DNA of 64,000 nt from Rhodopirellula sp. (GTDB taxonomy: Bacteria > Planctomycetota > Planctomycetia > Pirellulales > Pirellulaceae). The stretch covers positions 713 to 64,712 of the forward strand of contig NZVD01000052.1 in NCBI GenBank assembly GCA_002701385.1, in the 5' to 3' direction. Shown here in pieces: positions 56,484 through 64,000 of the stretch; the stretch's first letter is position 1, and each line of letters begins with the position of its first letter. A program made the position numbers and the translations under genes. Under the pieces are notes generated by a model. The model ran no database searches and was not told the origin of the DNA. It was given only the letters and a program-made list of their open reading frames with translations.

Positions 56484-56633
56484 TGGAATGTGAAATTGGC
56501 CAATTGCCAGATCAGCAAATTGAGTGAAAATGATGGAAAGCCTATCCACCGTTGCGATGGGGAAAGTATCAAATTTCATTGATGCGAACAATATAGATAG
56601 CCGCCGCTCCGTCTGAATCCTGAGAACAAACCT

Positions 56634-57086
56634 ATGCCTAACGTGTTTGACCAAGCTGGAATTCGATTTATCTACCCAGACAACTGGACCGTCAACGAAA
56701 GCCAATTGGACGCCCAGCGATGTCAAAGCATCTCGTTGGAGAACGAAAGCTCGATCCAATGGAGCGTCTATATCTTTCCCGGCACTGAAAACCTCAACGA
56801 ATTAGTCGAAGAAACGATTCGCGCCATGCATATGGAGTACGAAGATCACGAAGAATCAGAGCCATACCGTCAAATGGCGGGAGAATTCGAACTGATTGGC
56901 AGCCGCATGTACTTTAACTTCATGGACTTCATCTTATGTATCACTGCGGTGGCCATTGAACATCAGGGGAAAAGCTACTTATTTGTGTCTGAAGCAGAAG
57001 ACCGTGAATTTGATGAAAATGAAGCTGTATTCAGCGCAATGGCCTTTAGCCTGCTGTCCCCCCAGACAACCATTCACTCGAATTAG
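56634..57086 (+). CDS. Small soluble protein, DcrB/PsbP-like fold suggested
   Basis: This 150-residue protein starts at an ATG following a GAGAA. It has F-D-Q-A-G-I-R-F-I-Y-P-D-N-W near the start, a pattern seen in DcrB/PsbP-like and DUF1795-type domains, and a late A-V-F-S-A-M-A-F-S-L-L. There is no signal peptide, so it is probably cytoplasmic. I cannot name a function. It is divergent from the TPR lipoprotein gene and precedes a 370-base region with a terminator and likely RNA, which could be its long 3' UTR or a separate transcript. Confidence 0.7.
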   Translation: MPNVFDQAGIRFIYPDNWTVNESQLDAQRCQSISLENESSIQWSVYIFPGTENLNELVEETIRAMHMEYEDHEESEPYRQMAGEFELIGSRMYFNFMDFILCITAVAIEHQGKSYLFVSEAEDREFDENEAVFSAMAFSLLSPQTTIHSN

Positions 57087-57269
57087 TACAGTCGTTTCTT
57101 TGTAACTTTTACATTCATCTGCTTGAATTAGCGTTGTAAAAATTACATTTCGAATTCTTCATGGATACAGCAAAAACTTTTTTTCGTCGTAATCCTCGGA
57201 GAAAAGACTTATTTTCGCTACTTCTATGACGTGTTCTGTTTTTTGGCACACCACTTGCTTATTACTAAG

Positions 57270-57495
57270 ACCGTAAAACAAAAGATCTATCAGCGAGACA
57301 TGCCGAGCTTCCCTGATAGCATCACCACCGGAAAATCTGGTGCGAAATTGTTGGCGAAGTGCCGTGGATCTAAGGAATTGCTATCGGAGTATGATAGCTG
57401 AAAGAAGAGTCCCGAGTGGGGACGGTTGATCCAGTTTTCTACGGTTACAAATTGAGAAGGCCCGATTGGATTCCCGCATCCAACCGGGCCTTTTT
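57270..57495 (+). ncRNA. Candidate structured RNA with intrinsic terminator
   Basis: No ORF is seen. Complementary segments fold into a nested structure. The closing helix P1 is 57270-57279 with 57434-57445 (10 bp, 2-base bulge). P2 is 57284-57293 with 57313-57323 (1-base bulge). P3 is 57327-57331 with 57337-57341. P4 is TGGATC/GATCCA (57365-57370 with 57428-57433), directly abutting P1 and enclosing P5 GCTATC/GATAGC (57380-57398) and P6 GTCCC/GGGAC (57409-57423). A terminator follows at 57457-57495. No known class (RNase P, tmRNA, SRP, 6S, common riboswitches) could be matched by eye. No clear promoter was found. Confidence 0.55.
57457..57495 (+). terminator. Rho-independent terminator
   Basis: GGCCCGATTGGAT (57459-57471) pairs with ATCCAACCGGGCC (57478-57490) with one A-C mismatch, extended by two A-T pairs, then five T residues. 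Orientation is plus strand, so it does not end the convergent minus-strand gene at 57557. Confidence 0.88.
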
Positions 57496-57556
57496 CTATT
57501 GGCCGAGTGAGCCCCTTACCCTAGGCTCCTATCGCACTCCATGATACTAACGACGA

Positions 57557-60500
57557 TTAATTGTCTTGGTTGTCTTGGTTGTCTTTATCTACTTGGTTGT
57601 CTTGGCTCTCGTCGTTGTCATAAAGGGGTAAGTGTCGGTAGTGAACTTCCAAGCTCAGTAGATTCATGGTCGTTACGTAGAGACGACCTGCGTGTGGTCC
57701 CCAACGATCCGGCACAGGCCGACGAGGATCCCAACTTCCCGCTAGATCGCCTTCGGGTTCCTGAGCGTTAATCAGCAAAGGGTGCAAGCGGTCATTCCAC
57801 CGCTTCCAATGCTCACCTCCCATGTGATACATGAATTGGGTCGCATAATACCAATAGTAAGTATCACGCAATGACGCATCTTTCGTTCGACGAATCGACG
57901 GAAGATTTTCACCGAGATACTGTGCGCCAGCGACTGCATATTCACTTTGCTTGTCCATCCCAGTGTATAGACGCATGAGCAATCCGACGCTGGTCATTGT
58001 CTTGGAAGGAACTCGCCCCTGGCCCTGCCTTGCATTGGCGGGTGCATAAGGGTTGTAAGAAAACATAAATGGTTTCTTCGCATTTTGAGCAGCGTCCACA
58101 AAATTCTTAATTCCATTATATGTCTCTTGAGGAATTTTCAATCCTGCGCGTTTACCACTCTCCACTGCCATCAACATCCAGCCAGTCACCGATAAATCGG
58201 ATTCTCTTCCAGGAGTATATCTCCACCCCCCACGTTCAACATGCTGAGATTCGACAATGAAATTCAGTGCTTGTTGTACAGAATCCTTGATTCGCGGATC
58301 CTGAGTCATCCCATAGGCTTCGCACATGGCAAGCGTCGCAATGGCATGACCATACAATCTAGCCACCTGATTACTCGGAGTCCCCTGAGCAATATAGTAA
58401 TCTCCGGTGGACTGTTGATGCGCTAGCATAAAATCTACAGAGCGTTGCAACAGATCTTTGTATTGATATTGCTGGTGATTGTATCCAGCCCCCTGAAATG
58501 CCAAGAGACATAATCCCGTCGCAGCAGTATCGCTATCGATCACACTAATTCCGTCGAACGCAGCAAACTGTTGTAACGACCAACTGCCATCACGCCGTTG
58601 AAATCGAGCGAGGAAAGCTAGCCCTTTCTCAATCGCCTCTTCCGTTTCAGGGCCAGCGGCACCATTACCACCTGCTCGTTCCTTCCGCCCTTCGAATGCT
58701 TCCTTTGCAATTGTCGCATGTGTATTTAACGCTGGCAGTGCCGCCATCCCTTCTCGTTGAAATCTTGAAGGACGTAACTGAATGGTTGCACTATCAACAT
58801 TGGCCCGGCGATCGGTAATACCTGCATCTGCCGCCAGTCTCTCACCCAATCCTCCCAGTCCTTCGTCTGCGGCAGCATTCACCGGAACTGGCTCCGCAAA
58901 TGGCTGAGCTACCGGGCCTTCCGTATACGCTCCAGCTAACTCTGAAGTTTCCATCTCACCTGGTGAAGGAGTTCCTGTATCAGCAACATCGGCAGCGACG
59001 GGGCCAAAATCGCCAAGAGTCGGGCCACCTCGTTCAGATCGCCCTACGGTGCTACCGCCAGCATCTGCGACCTGTTCACCAGTCCCTTCGGCATTAGACG
59101 ATTTTTCGTTTCGCTCACCCAACGCCGTACCGGCAACTTCAGCCTGCCCTTCCACGGTTGTATCGCCTGCGGGGCCACCTGAATCGGCGGTGTCGGTCTG
59201 AGCTCGTACTCCTCCCGGTGCGTCAGCAGATAGATCCGACTGAGCCACCATTTCACTACCGTCTGCAGCGCCTCCGGAATTGGGTGCGCCCTCGATCATG
59301 ATTTCCGGCACATCGGCTAACGCCTCTAACGGCGCTCCGCGACTGTTTCGCATTGGAGTCGCCGATCCTCCGCCTGCTTCTGTTTGACCGACTTCCGCAT
59401 CGGTAGCACTAACAGCACCTGCGGCTCGTTCAACCGCCTCAGCCATAGGACCGCTGGCTCCACCTGAATCTTCCAAAACTACTTTTGCATCTATTGCACC
59501 GCCTGTTTCTGCACGATCAACGGAGGCTTCCTCGCCTGAATCGCCACCGTTATCAGGACTCGCCGCAGCAACCGGTTCACCCTGAGCTTCCTCCGGTGCC
59601 GCCGCTTCAGCTCCAACATCAAGAGCCTCCAAAGCAAGTGCATTCTCTAATGTCGTGGTTCTCCCAACAGCTTGGCCTGTCGAAGCATCGTCTTCATCGA
59701 GCTGCGAAGATGCACCTTCCGGACCACTTCGAGCGTCATCGTTACGCGTCAATTCGCTTTGAGAGATTTGCCCCAAAGCTCCATCTTCTATTTCTTCCGA
59801 TTCGGTTTCTGATCGATCACCCGTGAGCGAAGCTAGTTCACCTGATTCCGCTTTAGCAGCCGCTTCTTCATTAGAGGTTAATGCGGAGGCTGCGGGAGCT
59901 CCATCCGCTCCAGCTGGCGCGGTTGCCATATCTGCCATGGTGTTGGTGGCTAATGCCTCAAAATTCCTTCCGCTTACATTTCGTGCCACTTCGGTGTTAT
60001 CAGACTCATTGCTTAATTGCTTTGCTCCACCTCCTGAGGCACGACTAAAACTTTCCTCCGAAGTCACATTGGGTTCTCCGGTATCGGCCGACGCCACTCC
60101 TGCCGCTGCATTCACATCTCCAGTCGCTGCATCTCTAGCTGCTGCAGTATCAGCACTTGCGGACGCTTCTAGTGTCTCCTGAGATGGTTGATTAGAAGCC
60201 AGCTGACCAGCATCAGCATTTGTATTTGGCTTCCGAATTGCCGACGCCACATCGCTTTGAGTTCGATTGCGTTGCACCTGAGAGGCCTGCGATGAACTAT
60301 CAGCATTTGCCTGTTGATTGCGAGTGGATTCTGCTCGGGCTGCTGCCGAATCCGAGACTTGTGCCTGACTGTCGGCTGCAGAGGAGAGTTGTGCCAAGTT
60401 TTCACCGGCGGCTGCTCCGGACTGTCCGGATTCTGCTTTAGAGGTCGCGCGTTGAGACTGTTCCAGAGATGGTGTATTGTTCACGGCAACTGCTGTCGCA

Positions 60501-62593
60501 TTGGCGGGAGTATCGGCGTTCGTCGGCGAGGCCAGATTAGCAGCAACCTGACTAGCTCGTTGTGGTGAATTATTTTGATTGGCTGACTCTGACTGACTCG
60601 TCTGTTGCGATTCCCGACGTTGCATCAAATTACTGCCTGAAGTGGTTTCCGCAGGATTATTATTCACGGCCGTCAGTTTTTGAATTTGATTACTAGCCTG
60701 ATTCGTATTCGTCCTGGCGACATTCCCCTGCGCCGCGTTGAGATTAGGCGTTTGTTGAGCCACTTGGTTAGGTCGCTGCACCGGCGTTGCCGTTGTTGTT
60801 GGATTCGAGATGCTGGTAGCAACATTCTGATTTCGGTTGATGGCGGCTTGTTGTGAATTCTGTGCATTTGGATTTGAAGGTTGCTTGCTGGAAACCGCAC
60901 GATCTGTCGTTTGAGCGGCAATCTTGACCGACGCATTTGAAGCATTCTCTGGATTCACCTGATTAGGAGTCCTTGTAGGAGAAGCCTGCTTTCGAGGCGT
61001 ATCTACCGCCGATGCTGTTAGCGTTTGAGCGGGTTTATTTGGCTGCCCTGGTGTCGCATCAGCGACAGGTTGGGCCATCGGATTCGTCGCTGCTACCTCT
61101 GTAGGTCTACGGTTAGGTGTCGCTGTGGCTGCATTCTCGGTCGGAGCATTTTCGGAACGCTGTTGCCGACTCACCGCCTCGGCCACTACTGTGGGACTTG
61201 GATTAGTAGCCGGTGCCTTCGAAGGAGTCGCTTGTGCATTATCCGTGTTGGCTCGCTGCGCTGTAGCAGTTGTTTTAGGTTCCACATTCGGTCTATTCTC
61301 AGCGACTGCACGGATGGGAGCCTCGACAGGTTTAACTTGAGGTACATCCCGAGGCACTTTTTGGGCTCGAGGATTGATGGCAGGTGTGGGCACTTTCGCC
61401 ACCGTCGTTTGCTCCCGATTAGGAGATTCCCGTTTTACTGTTTGTGTATCCGTTACCTGAGGCACGGTTGGGCTGGGTTCAACTTCTGCAGGACTACGTT
61501 GGGGTATCGCCGTCTTTTGCTGTTGAGCCAGTGTATTCTTAGGAGCCTCCAGAGGTGTTTCTTTAGCCTGTGTTTGGGTTGTCTGGTTAGGCACGGGAGT
61601 AACTTGAGTTTTAGGTAAATCAGCAAGTTTGGTTTCCTGCCGACTTGCTGATTTTTGCTGTGCGTCATTGGTAACCTGAGCGGTCTGACTTTGTGCTCGC
61701 TGAGTATTATTGGCGTCGGCTTTGACCGGTACATCGGCCTCGACAGGCACTGTCATTTTCTGGAGATTATCGGCAGACTGAGAGCGAGCAACATTTCGGG
61801 ACGGTGCTTCGGTTACCCGAGGTTGAGTAGGCTTTTGATTGTTTGTTGGCTGCACTACATCCGTTGCCACATTGTCCAACTTGGGAAGCTGTACCGAATT
61901 ACGACTCAACTTAGAAGTTGAGTCTGCCTGACGTGGTGTCGAATTTGCTGATTCTGTCCGCTTTTCAACAACCTCCGGCATCGGCTGAGGTTCGGTTTGC
62001 TCCACGGTAGGTTGTTGAATTTCTTTCGGGGCTTCAGTTTCCTGCTTGCGTTCCACCTCGGGAGGCTCCGGATCCGGGATCTCCGTATCCACCGGCTTCA
62101 GAAAATCTGGTTTCTCCACATTCTGTTGTTGATGGCTGGGGTGATACTCCAAACGTTTCTTCGGTTTCTTTTTCACCAATTGTTTCTGAGCAACGTCTCC
62201 TTGCCAGCCTTTTGAAAACACTTCACTTTCCAAAGCGTAAACGAGCATTCCCAGATGAATAATGGCGCACACAATTACCGAAAACTGCATGGTCCGTTTG
62301 AATCTCTTGTTATCGATATATCGAAAGGTAAGGATCGATGTGCAGATAAGGAGAAGTACGATTGCCAATGAAACCCAGGGACTCGCATACCAGGCTGCTT
62401 CCGGATCAAATGGCTGATAGGCGAAGATTCCCCCTACCAGAAATCCGCCCAGAACGACCAAAGCAATATTGACCGGCCATTGCTGCTCGTCAAACACCAC
62501 ACGCGTCCGGGGAATGTATCGGCGCACAATCTTATTGCGTACACTCACTCGTTCCTGAATGCGAATATCGTCGAATTGCGATGGTTCATTCAT
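57557..62593 (-). CDS. Giant TonB-like protein with disordered linker and alpha/alpha-toroid
   Basis: A 1678-residue protein. Three membrane helices (about 42-60, 72-91, 103-122) are followed by a K-K-K-P-K-K-R segment and a Pro-rich E-I-P-D-P-E-P-P stretch like the periplasmic part of TonB. Residues about 180-790 are low-complexity, rich in Gln, Asn, Thr, Ala and Pro; about 790-1290 are rich in Ala, Gly, Glu, Asp and Ser. The C-terminal domain (about 1310-1650) resembles the prenyltransferase/squalene-cyclase toroid, with F-Q-R-R-D-G-S-W and G-G-W-R-Y; the DxDD of hopene cyclases reads D-S-D-T. The 3' end encodes N-Q-D repeats. Genes for ExbD and ExbB precede it on the same strand. Confidence 0.8.
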   Translation of the reverse strand: MNEPSQFDDIRIQERVSVRNKIVRRYIPRTRVVFDEQQWPVNIALVVLGGFLVGGIFAYQPFDPEAAWYASPWVSLAIVLLLICTSILTFRYIDNKRFKRTMQFSVIVCAIIHLGMLVYALESEVFSKGWQGDVAQKQLVKKKPKKRLEYHPSHQQQNVEKPDFLKPVDTEIPDPEPPEVERKQETEAPKEIQQPTVEQTEPQPMPEVVEKRTESANSTPRQADSTSKLSRNSVQLPKLDNVATDVVQPTNNQKPTQPRVTEAPSRNVARSQSADNLQKMTVPVEADVPVKADANNTQRAQSQTAQVTNDAQQKSASRQETKLADLPKTQVTPVPNQTTQTQAKETPLEAPKNTLAQQQKTAIPQRSPAEVEPSPTVPQVTDTQTVKRESPNREQTTVAKVPTPAINPRAQKVPRDVPQVKPVEAPIRAVAENRPNVEPKTTATAQRANTDNAQATPSKAPATNPSPTVVAEAVSRQQRSENAPTENAATATPNRRPTEVAATNPMAQPVADATPGQPNKPAQTLTASAVDTPRKQASPTRTPNQVNPENASNASVKIAAQTTDRAVSSKQPSNPNAQNSQQAAINRNQNVATSISNPTTTATPVQRPNQVAQQTPNLNAAQGNVARTNTNQASNQIQKLTAVNNNPAETTSGSNLMQRRESQQTSQSESANQNNSPQRASQVAANLASPTNADTPANATAVAVNNTPSLEQSQRATSKAESGQSGAAAGENLAQLSSAADSQAQVSDSAAARAESTRNQQANADSSSQASQVQRNRTQSDVASAIRKPNTNADAGQLASNQPSQETLEASASADTAAARDAATGDVNAAAGVASADTGEPNVTSEESFSRASGGGAKQLSNESDNTEVARNVSGRNFEALATNTMADMATAPAGADGAPAASALTSNEEAAAKAESGELASLTGDRSETESEEIEDGALGQISQSELTRNDDARSGPEGASSQLDEDDASTGQAVGRTTTLENALALEALDVGAEAAAPEEAQGEPVAAASPDNGGDSGEEASVDRAETGGAIDAKVVLEDSGGASGPMAEAVERAAGAVSATDAEVGQTEAGGGSATPMRNSRGAPLEALADVPEIMIEGAPNSGGAADGSEMVAQSDLSADAPGGVRAQTDTADSGGPAGDTTVEGQAEVAGTALGERNEKSSNAEGTGEQVADAGGSTVGRSERGGPTLGDFGPVAADVADTGTPSPGEMETSELAGAYTEGPVAQPFAEPVPVNAAADEGLGGLGERLAADAGITDRRANVDSATIQLRPSRFQREGMAALPALNTHATIAKEAFEGRKERAGGNGAAGPETEEAIEKGLAFLARFQRRDGSWSLQQFAAFDGISVIDSDTAATGLCLLAFQGAGYNHQQYQYKDLLQRSVDFMLAHQQSTGDYYIAQGTPSNQVARLYGHAIATLAMCEAYGMTQDPRIKDSVQQALNFIVESQHVERGGWRYTPGRESDLSVTGWMLMAVESGKRAGLKIPQETYNGIKNFVDAAQNAKKPFMFSYNPYAPANARQGQGRVPSKTMTSVGLLMRLYTGMDKQSEYAVAGAQYLGENLPSIRRTKDASLRDTYYWYYATQFMYHMGGEHWKRWNDRLHPLLINAQEPEGDLAGSWDPRRPVPDRWGPHAGRLYVTTMNLLSLEVHYRHLPLYDNDESQDNQVDKDNQDNQDN
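57561..57605. repeat. 9-bp tandem repeat at the 3' end of the giant gene
   Basis: TTGTCTTGG occurs at 57561-57569 and 57570-57578, with a variant from 57579 and another copy ending at 57605. On the minus strand it encodes N-Q-D-type repeats at the very C terminus. It could vary in copy number by slippage. Confidence 0.75.
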
Positions 62594-62602
62594 CGGAATT
62601 CT

Positions 62603-63013
62603 CTATTCCTCGGTAGCAATCGTGTAATCATGAATACCTGCTGTGTTGCAAAGATTCATGGCATTAGCAACATATTGAAAGGGTACTCGTTGATCAGCAC
62701 GGATGATGACCGTCTGTCCAAGCGGATTGGACGCCACGGATTCGTTGAGAACGAGTAACAGCCCGGTATCATCGAGTGTTTGTCCACCTACGAAATAGTT
62801 TCCATCACGAGTAATATTAATCGCAATTTCATTCGGTTCTGCAGTGACCGCCGCAGCTGTACTGGCAGAAGGCAACAGTACGTCCAGTTCACGATCTTCC
62901 TGAGCAAACCGAGTAGCAACCAAAAAGAACACGAGCAGCAGGAACACCACATCAATCAGTGGTGTGAGACTCAAGGTCCCCAATGCTCGGCTATTCTTAA
63001 TTTTGACTGCCAT
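62603..63013 (-). CDS. ExbD/TolR-family protein
   Basis: The 136-residue product fits ExbD/TolR: one N-terminal membrane helix (about 17-38) carrying the essential-type Asp as L-T-P-L-I-D21-V-V-F-L-L-L, then a periplasmic domain. Its gene lies 9 bases upstream of the giant protein gene and 51 bases downstream of ExbB. The conserved Asp implies a working proton channel with ExbB, so proton-motive energy should be available for the giant partner. TolR is the alternative name, but no Tol or Pal gene is next to it in this window. Confidence 0.92.
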   Translation of the reverse strand: MAVKIKNSRALGTLSLTPLIDVVFLLLVFFLVATRFAQEDRELDVLLPSASTAAAVTAEPNEIAINITRDGNYFVGGQTLDDTGLLLVLNESVASNPLGQTVIIRADQRVPFQYVANAMNLCNTAGIHDYTIATEE

Positions 63014-63064
63014 GGTTCTGGTTTAATCCTCAACGAAACGGCTAATCATTAGCCCGGAAACTCG

Positions 63065-63970
63065 TTAACTTTCTGCGGACTCCTCTGACGCTTCAGCTTC
63101 ATCCACATTCGTAAATCGCATTCGACCCTCAAAGCGTTCAATTTGCGGCATTAGGCTAAAAAGCAACTCGTCCACTTCGTGAAAAAGCCTTTGCAACTTC
63201 CCTTCCAGGTAATGCGAAAACACGGCGGCGGGAATAGCAACCAGCAAGCCACAAAGTGTTGTCACTAATGCCACATATATACCTTCCGCTAAAAAGTCTG
63301 CTTTATTGACTCCTTGAGGAAGCCCTGTCGTATCGTGAAAAGCTTGAATCATTCCCCAAACAGTCCCCAACAATCCCATTAACGGAGTCACTGCGGCAGC
63401 CAGATTGAGCCATCGCACATTGGAGTACAACCGGTCTGCTTCCCGTTCACTTGCCTCTGTAGTGGAGCGATCGACCTCAGCTTGGGGGCGTCCAACTTTC
63501 ACCAACATGGCTCGGATGACCGAGGCAGCCGCGGATGGATACCTTTGGCAAAGTCGGTAAGCGGCACGAGGATCAAATTGCCCCTGCTCTTCGGCAAGTA
63601 ATCCCAACTCGGCCACGAGCATCCCTGGAATAACTCGATCCCGCCGCAATGCCATGGATCGTTCGATAACAAAGGTAACCGTCACTAAGGACATCAATCC
63701 GATGGGGATCGTAAATGCCCCTCCCTGAACAATCAGGGAAAAGATATTAATCCCTTCTGCTTCTAAATTATCAACAACTCCATCTTCCGTCACTTCGACA
63801 CCAACCGCCTGATCACTGGTGGCATCGCTTCCGGCTGTCGGACCTGCTGAATTCTCCTGAGCTCTCAGGACGTGGGCAGGGATGCTCCATGCCATGGTCA
63901 TCAGCACGATCGCCAAAACTGCTGTTGCTACTCTTTTCACTCTGTTCAATTTAAAACTCTCGCGACTCAT
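63065..63970 (-). CDS. ExbB/MotA/TolQ-family proton-channel protein
   Basis: This 301-residue protein has an N-terminal signal or helix (about 13-35, ending L-R-A-Q-E-N). The TolQ/ExbB core follows: helices near 82-103 and 180-205, with A-A-A-V-T-P-L-M-G-L-L-G-T-V-W-G-M-I-Q-A-F, and L-V-T-T-L-C-G-L-L-V-A-I-P in the last helix. It resembles the ExbB type with a cleavable or extra N-terminal segment. It is the first visible gene of the module; only 30 bases precede it in the window, so further upstream partners cannot be seen. Confidence 0.92.
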   Translation of the reverse strand: MSRESFKLNRVKRVATAVLAIVLMTMAWSIPAHVLRAQENSAGPTAGSDATSDQAVGVEVTEDGVVDNLEAEGINIFSLIVQGGAFTIPIGLMSLVTVTFVIERSMALRRDRVIPGMLVAELGLLAEEQGQFDPRAAYRLCQRYPSAAASVIRAMLVKVGRPQAEVDRSTTEASEREADRLYSNVRWLNLAAAVTPLMGLLGTVWGMIQAFHDTTGLPQGVNKADFLAEGIYVALVTTLCGLLVAIPAAVFSHYLEGKLQRLFHEVDELLFSLMPQIERFEGRMRFTNVDEAEASEESAES

Positions 63971-64000
63971 CTGTTCCTATCGCTACGTATCAATCGTTGA

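Noticed and set aside
56484-56759. N-terminal extension of the TPR lipoprotein
   Set aside because: It would hide the lipoprotein signal inside the protein and overlap the divergent gene at 56634.
57270-57495. Assignment of the RNA candidate to tmRNA, RNase P, SRP or 6S RNA
   Set aside because: No tag reading frame, no conserved RNase P or SRP core segments and no 6S-like long rod were seen.
58500-58680. Call of the toroid as an active terpene or squalene cyclase
   Set aside because: The DxDD-type acid motif reads D-S-D-T and the protein is a membrane-anchored partner of ExbB/ExbD, so catalysis is not supported.
61025-61618. Cys/Arg-rich plus-strand frame of 197 residues
   Set aside because: Antisense to the low-complexity linker of the giant gene, an artefact of skewed codon use.

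Overview
The window looks like chromosomal DNA from a bacterium of the phylum Planctomycetota, order Planctomycetales. The evidence is the gene families: three DUF1549/DUF1553 plus DUF1501 gene pairs, two DUF1587/1592/1588/1585 cytochrome-like proteins flanking two DUF1552 proteins, an FGly sulfatase, LRR and HEAT proteins, an N-P-Y-E-S-P membrane protein, and fused ABC-2 permeases. The genus cannot be fixed from the sequence alone.

Region 1 (about 1-5200, minus strand) is a tight five-gene operon: nitroreductase, mandelate-racemase-type dehydratase/epimerase, hydroxyproline-2-epimerase-like enzyme, DadA-like FAD dehydrogenase and an MDR dehydrogenase. It reads as hydroxyproline (imino acid) catabolism. 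A tRNA-Arg(UCU) with its own promoter follows. Region 2 (5537-8723, minus) is the first DUF1549/DUF1553 plus DUF1501 pair. Region 3 (9855-26568, plus) holds a cupin protein, a secreted sulfatase, a PQQ-type propeller, a block in the order cytochrome-like, DUF1552, DUF1552, cytochrome-like, then a neutral-ceramidase-like lipoprotein and a tandem alpha/beta hydrolase. This looks like an extracytoplasmic glycan or glycolipid degradation locus.

Region 4 (26589-31308) is mixed: a secreted amidohydrolase, a small membrane protein, an extremely acidic LRR-tailed protein, an SMP-30-like propeller and an SDR. Region 5 (31409-45041, minus) reads, in transcription order, LRR lipoprotein, large membrane-anchored protein, ABC ATPase, duplicated ABC permease, HEAT-repeat protein, then a second DUF1549/LamG/DUF1553 plus DUF1501 pair. 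Region 6 (45319-56483) has two envelope proteins, the third DUF1549 plus DUF1501 pair, another duplicated ABC permease divergent from it, two overlapping CNNM/CorC-like genes and a TPR lipoprotein.

Region 7 (56634-63970) is the most unusual. ExbB- and ExbD-like genes are followed 9 bases later by a 1678-residue protein with three N-terminal membrane helices, a TonB-like Pro/Lys segment, more than 1100 residues of low-complexity linker (basic-polar first, acidic later) and a C-terminal alpha/alpha-toroid of the prenyltransferase/squalene-cyclase fold. I propose this as a long-reach, TonB-like energy-transducing system. Convergent to it, 57270-57495 carries nested complementary helices and an intrinsic terminator but no ORF, and is probably an unassigned structured RNA. 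A second structured element lies in the presumed 5' leader of the third DUF1549 operon (51064-51219). No CRISPR array, prophage, complete insertion sequence or recognisable defence system was seen.
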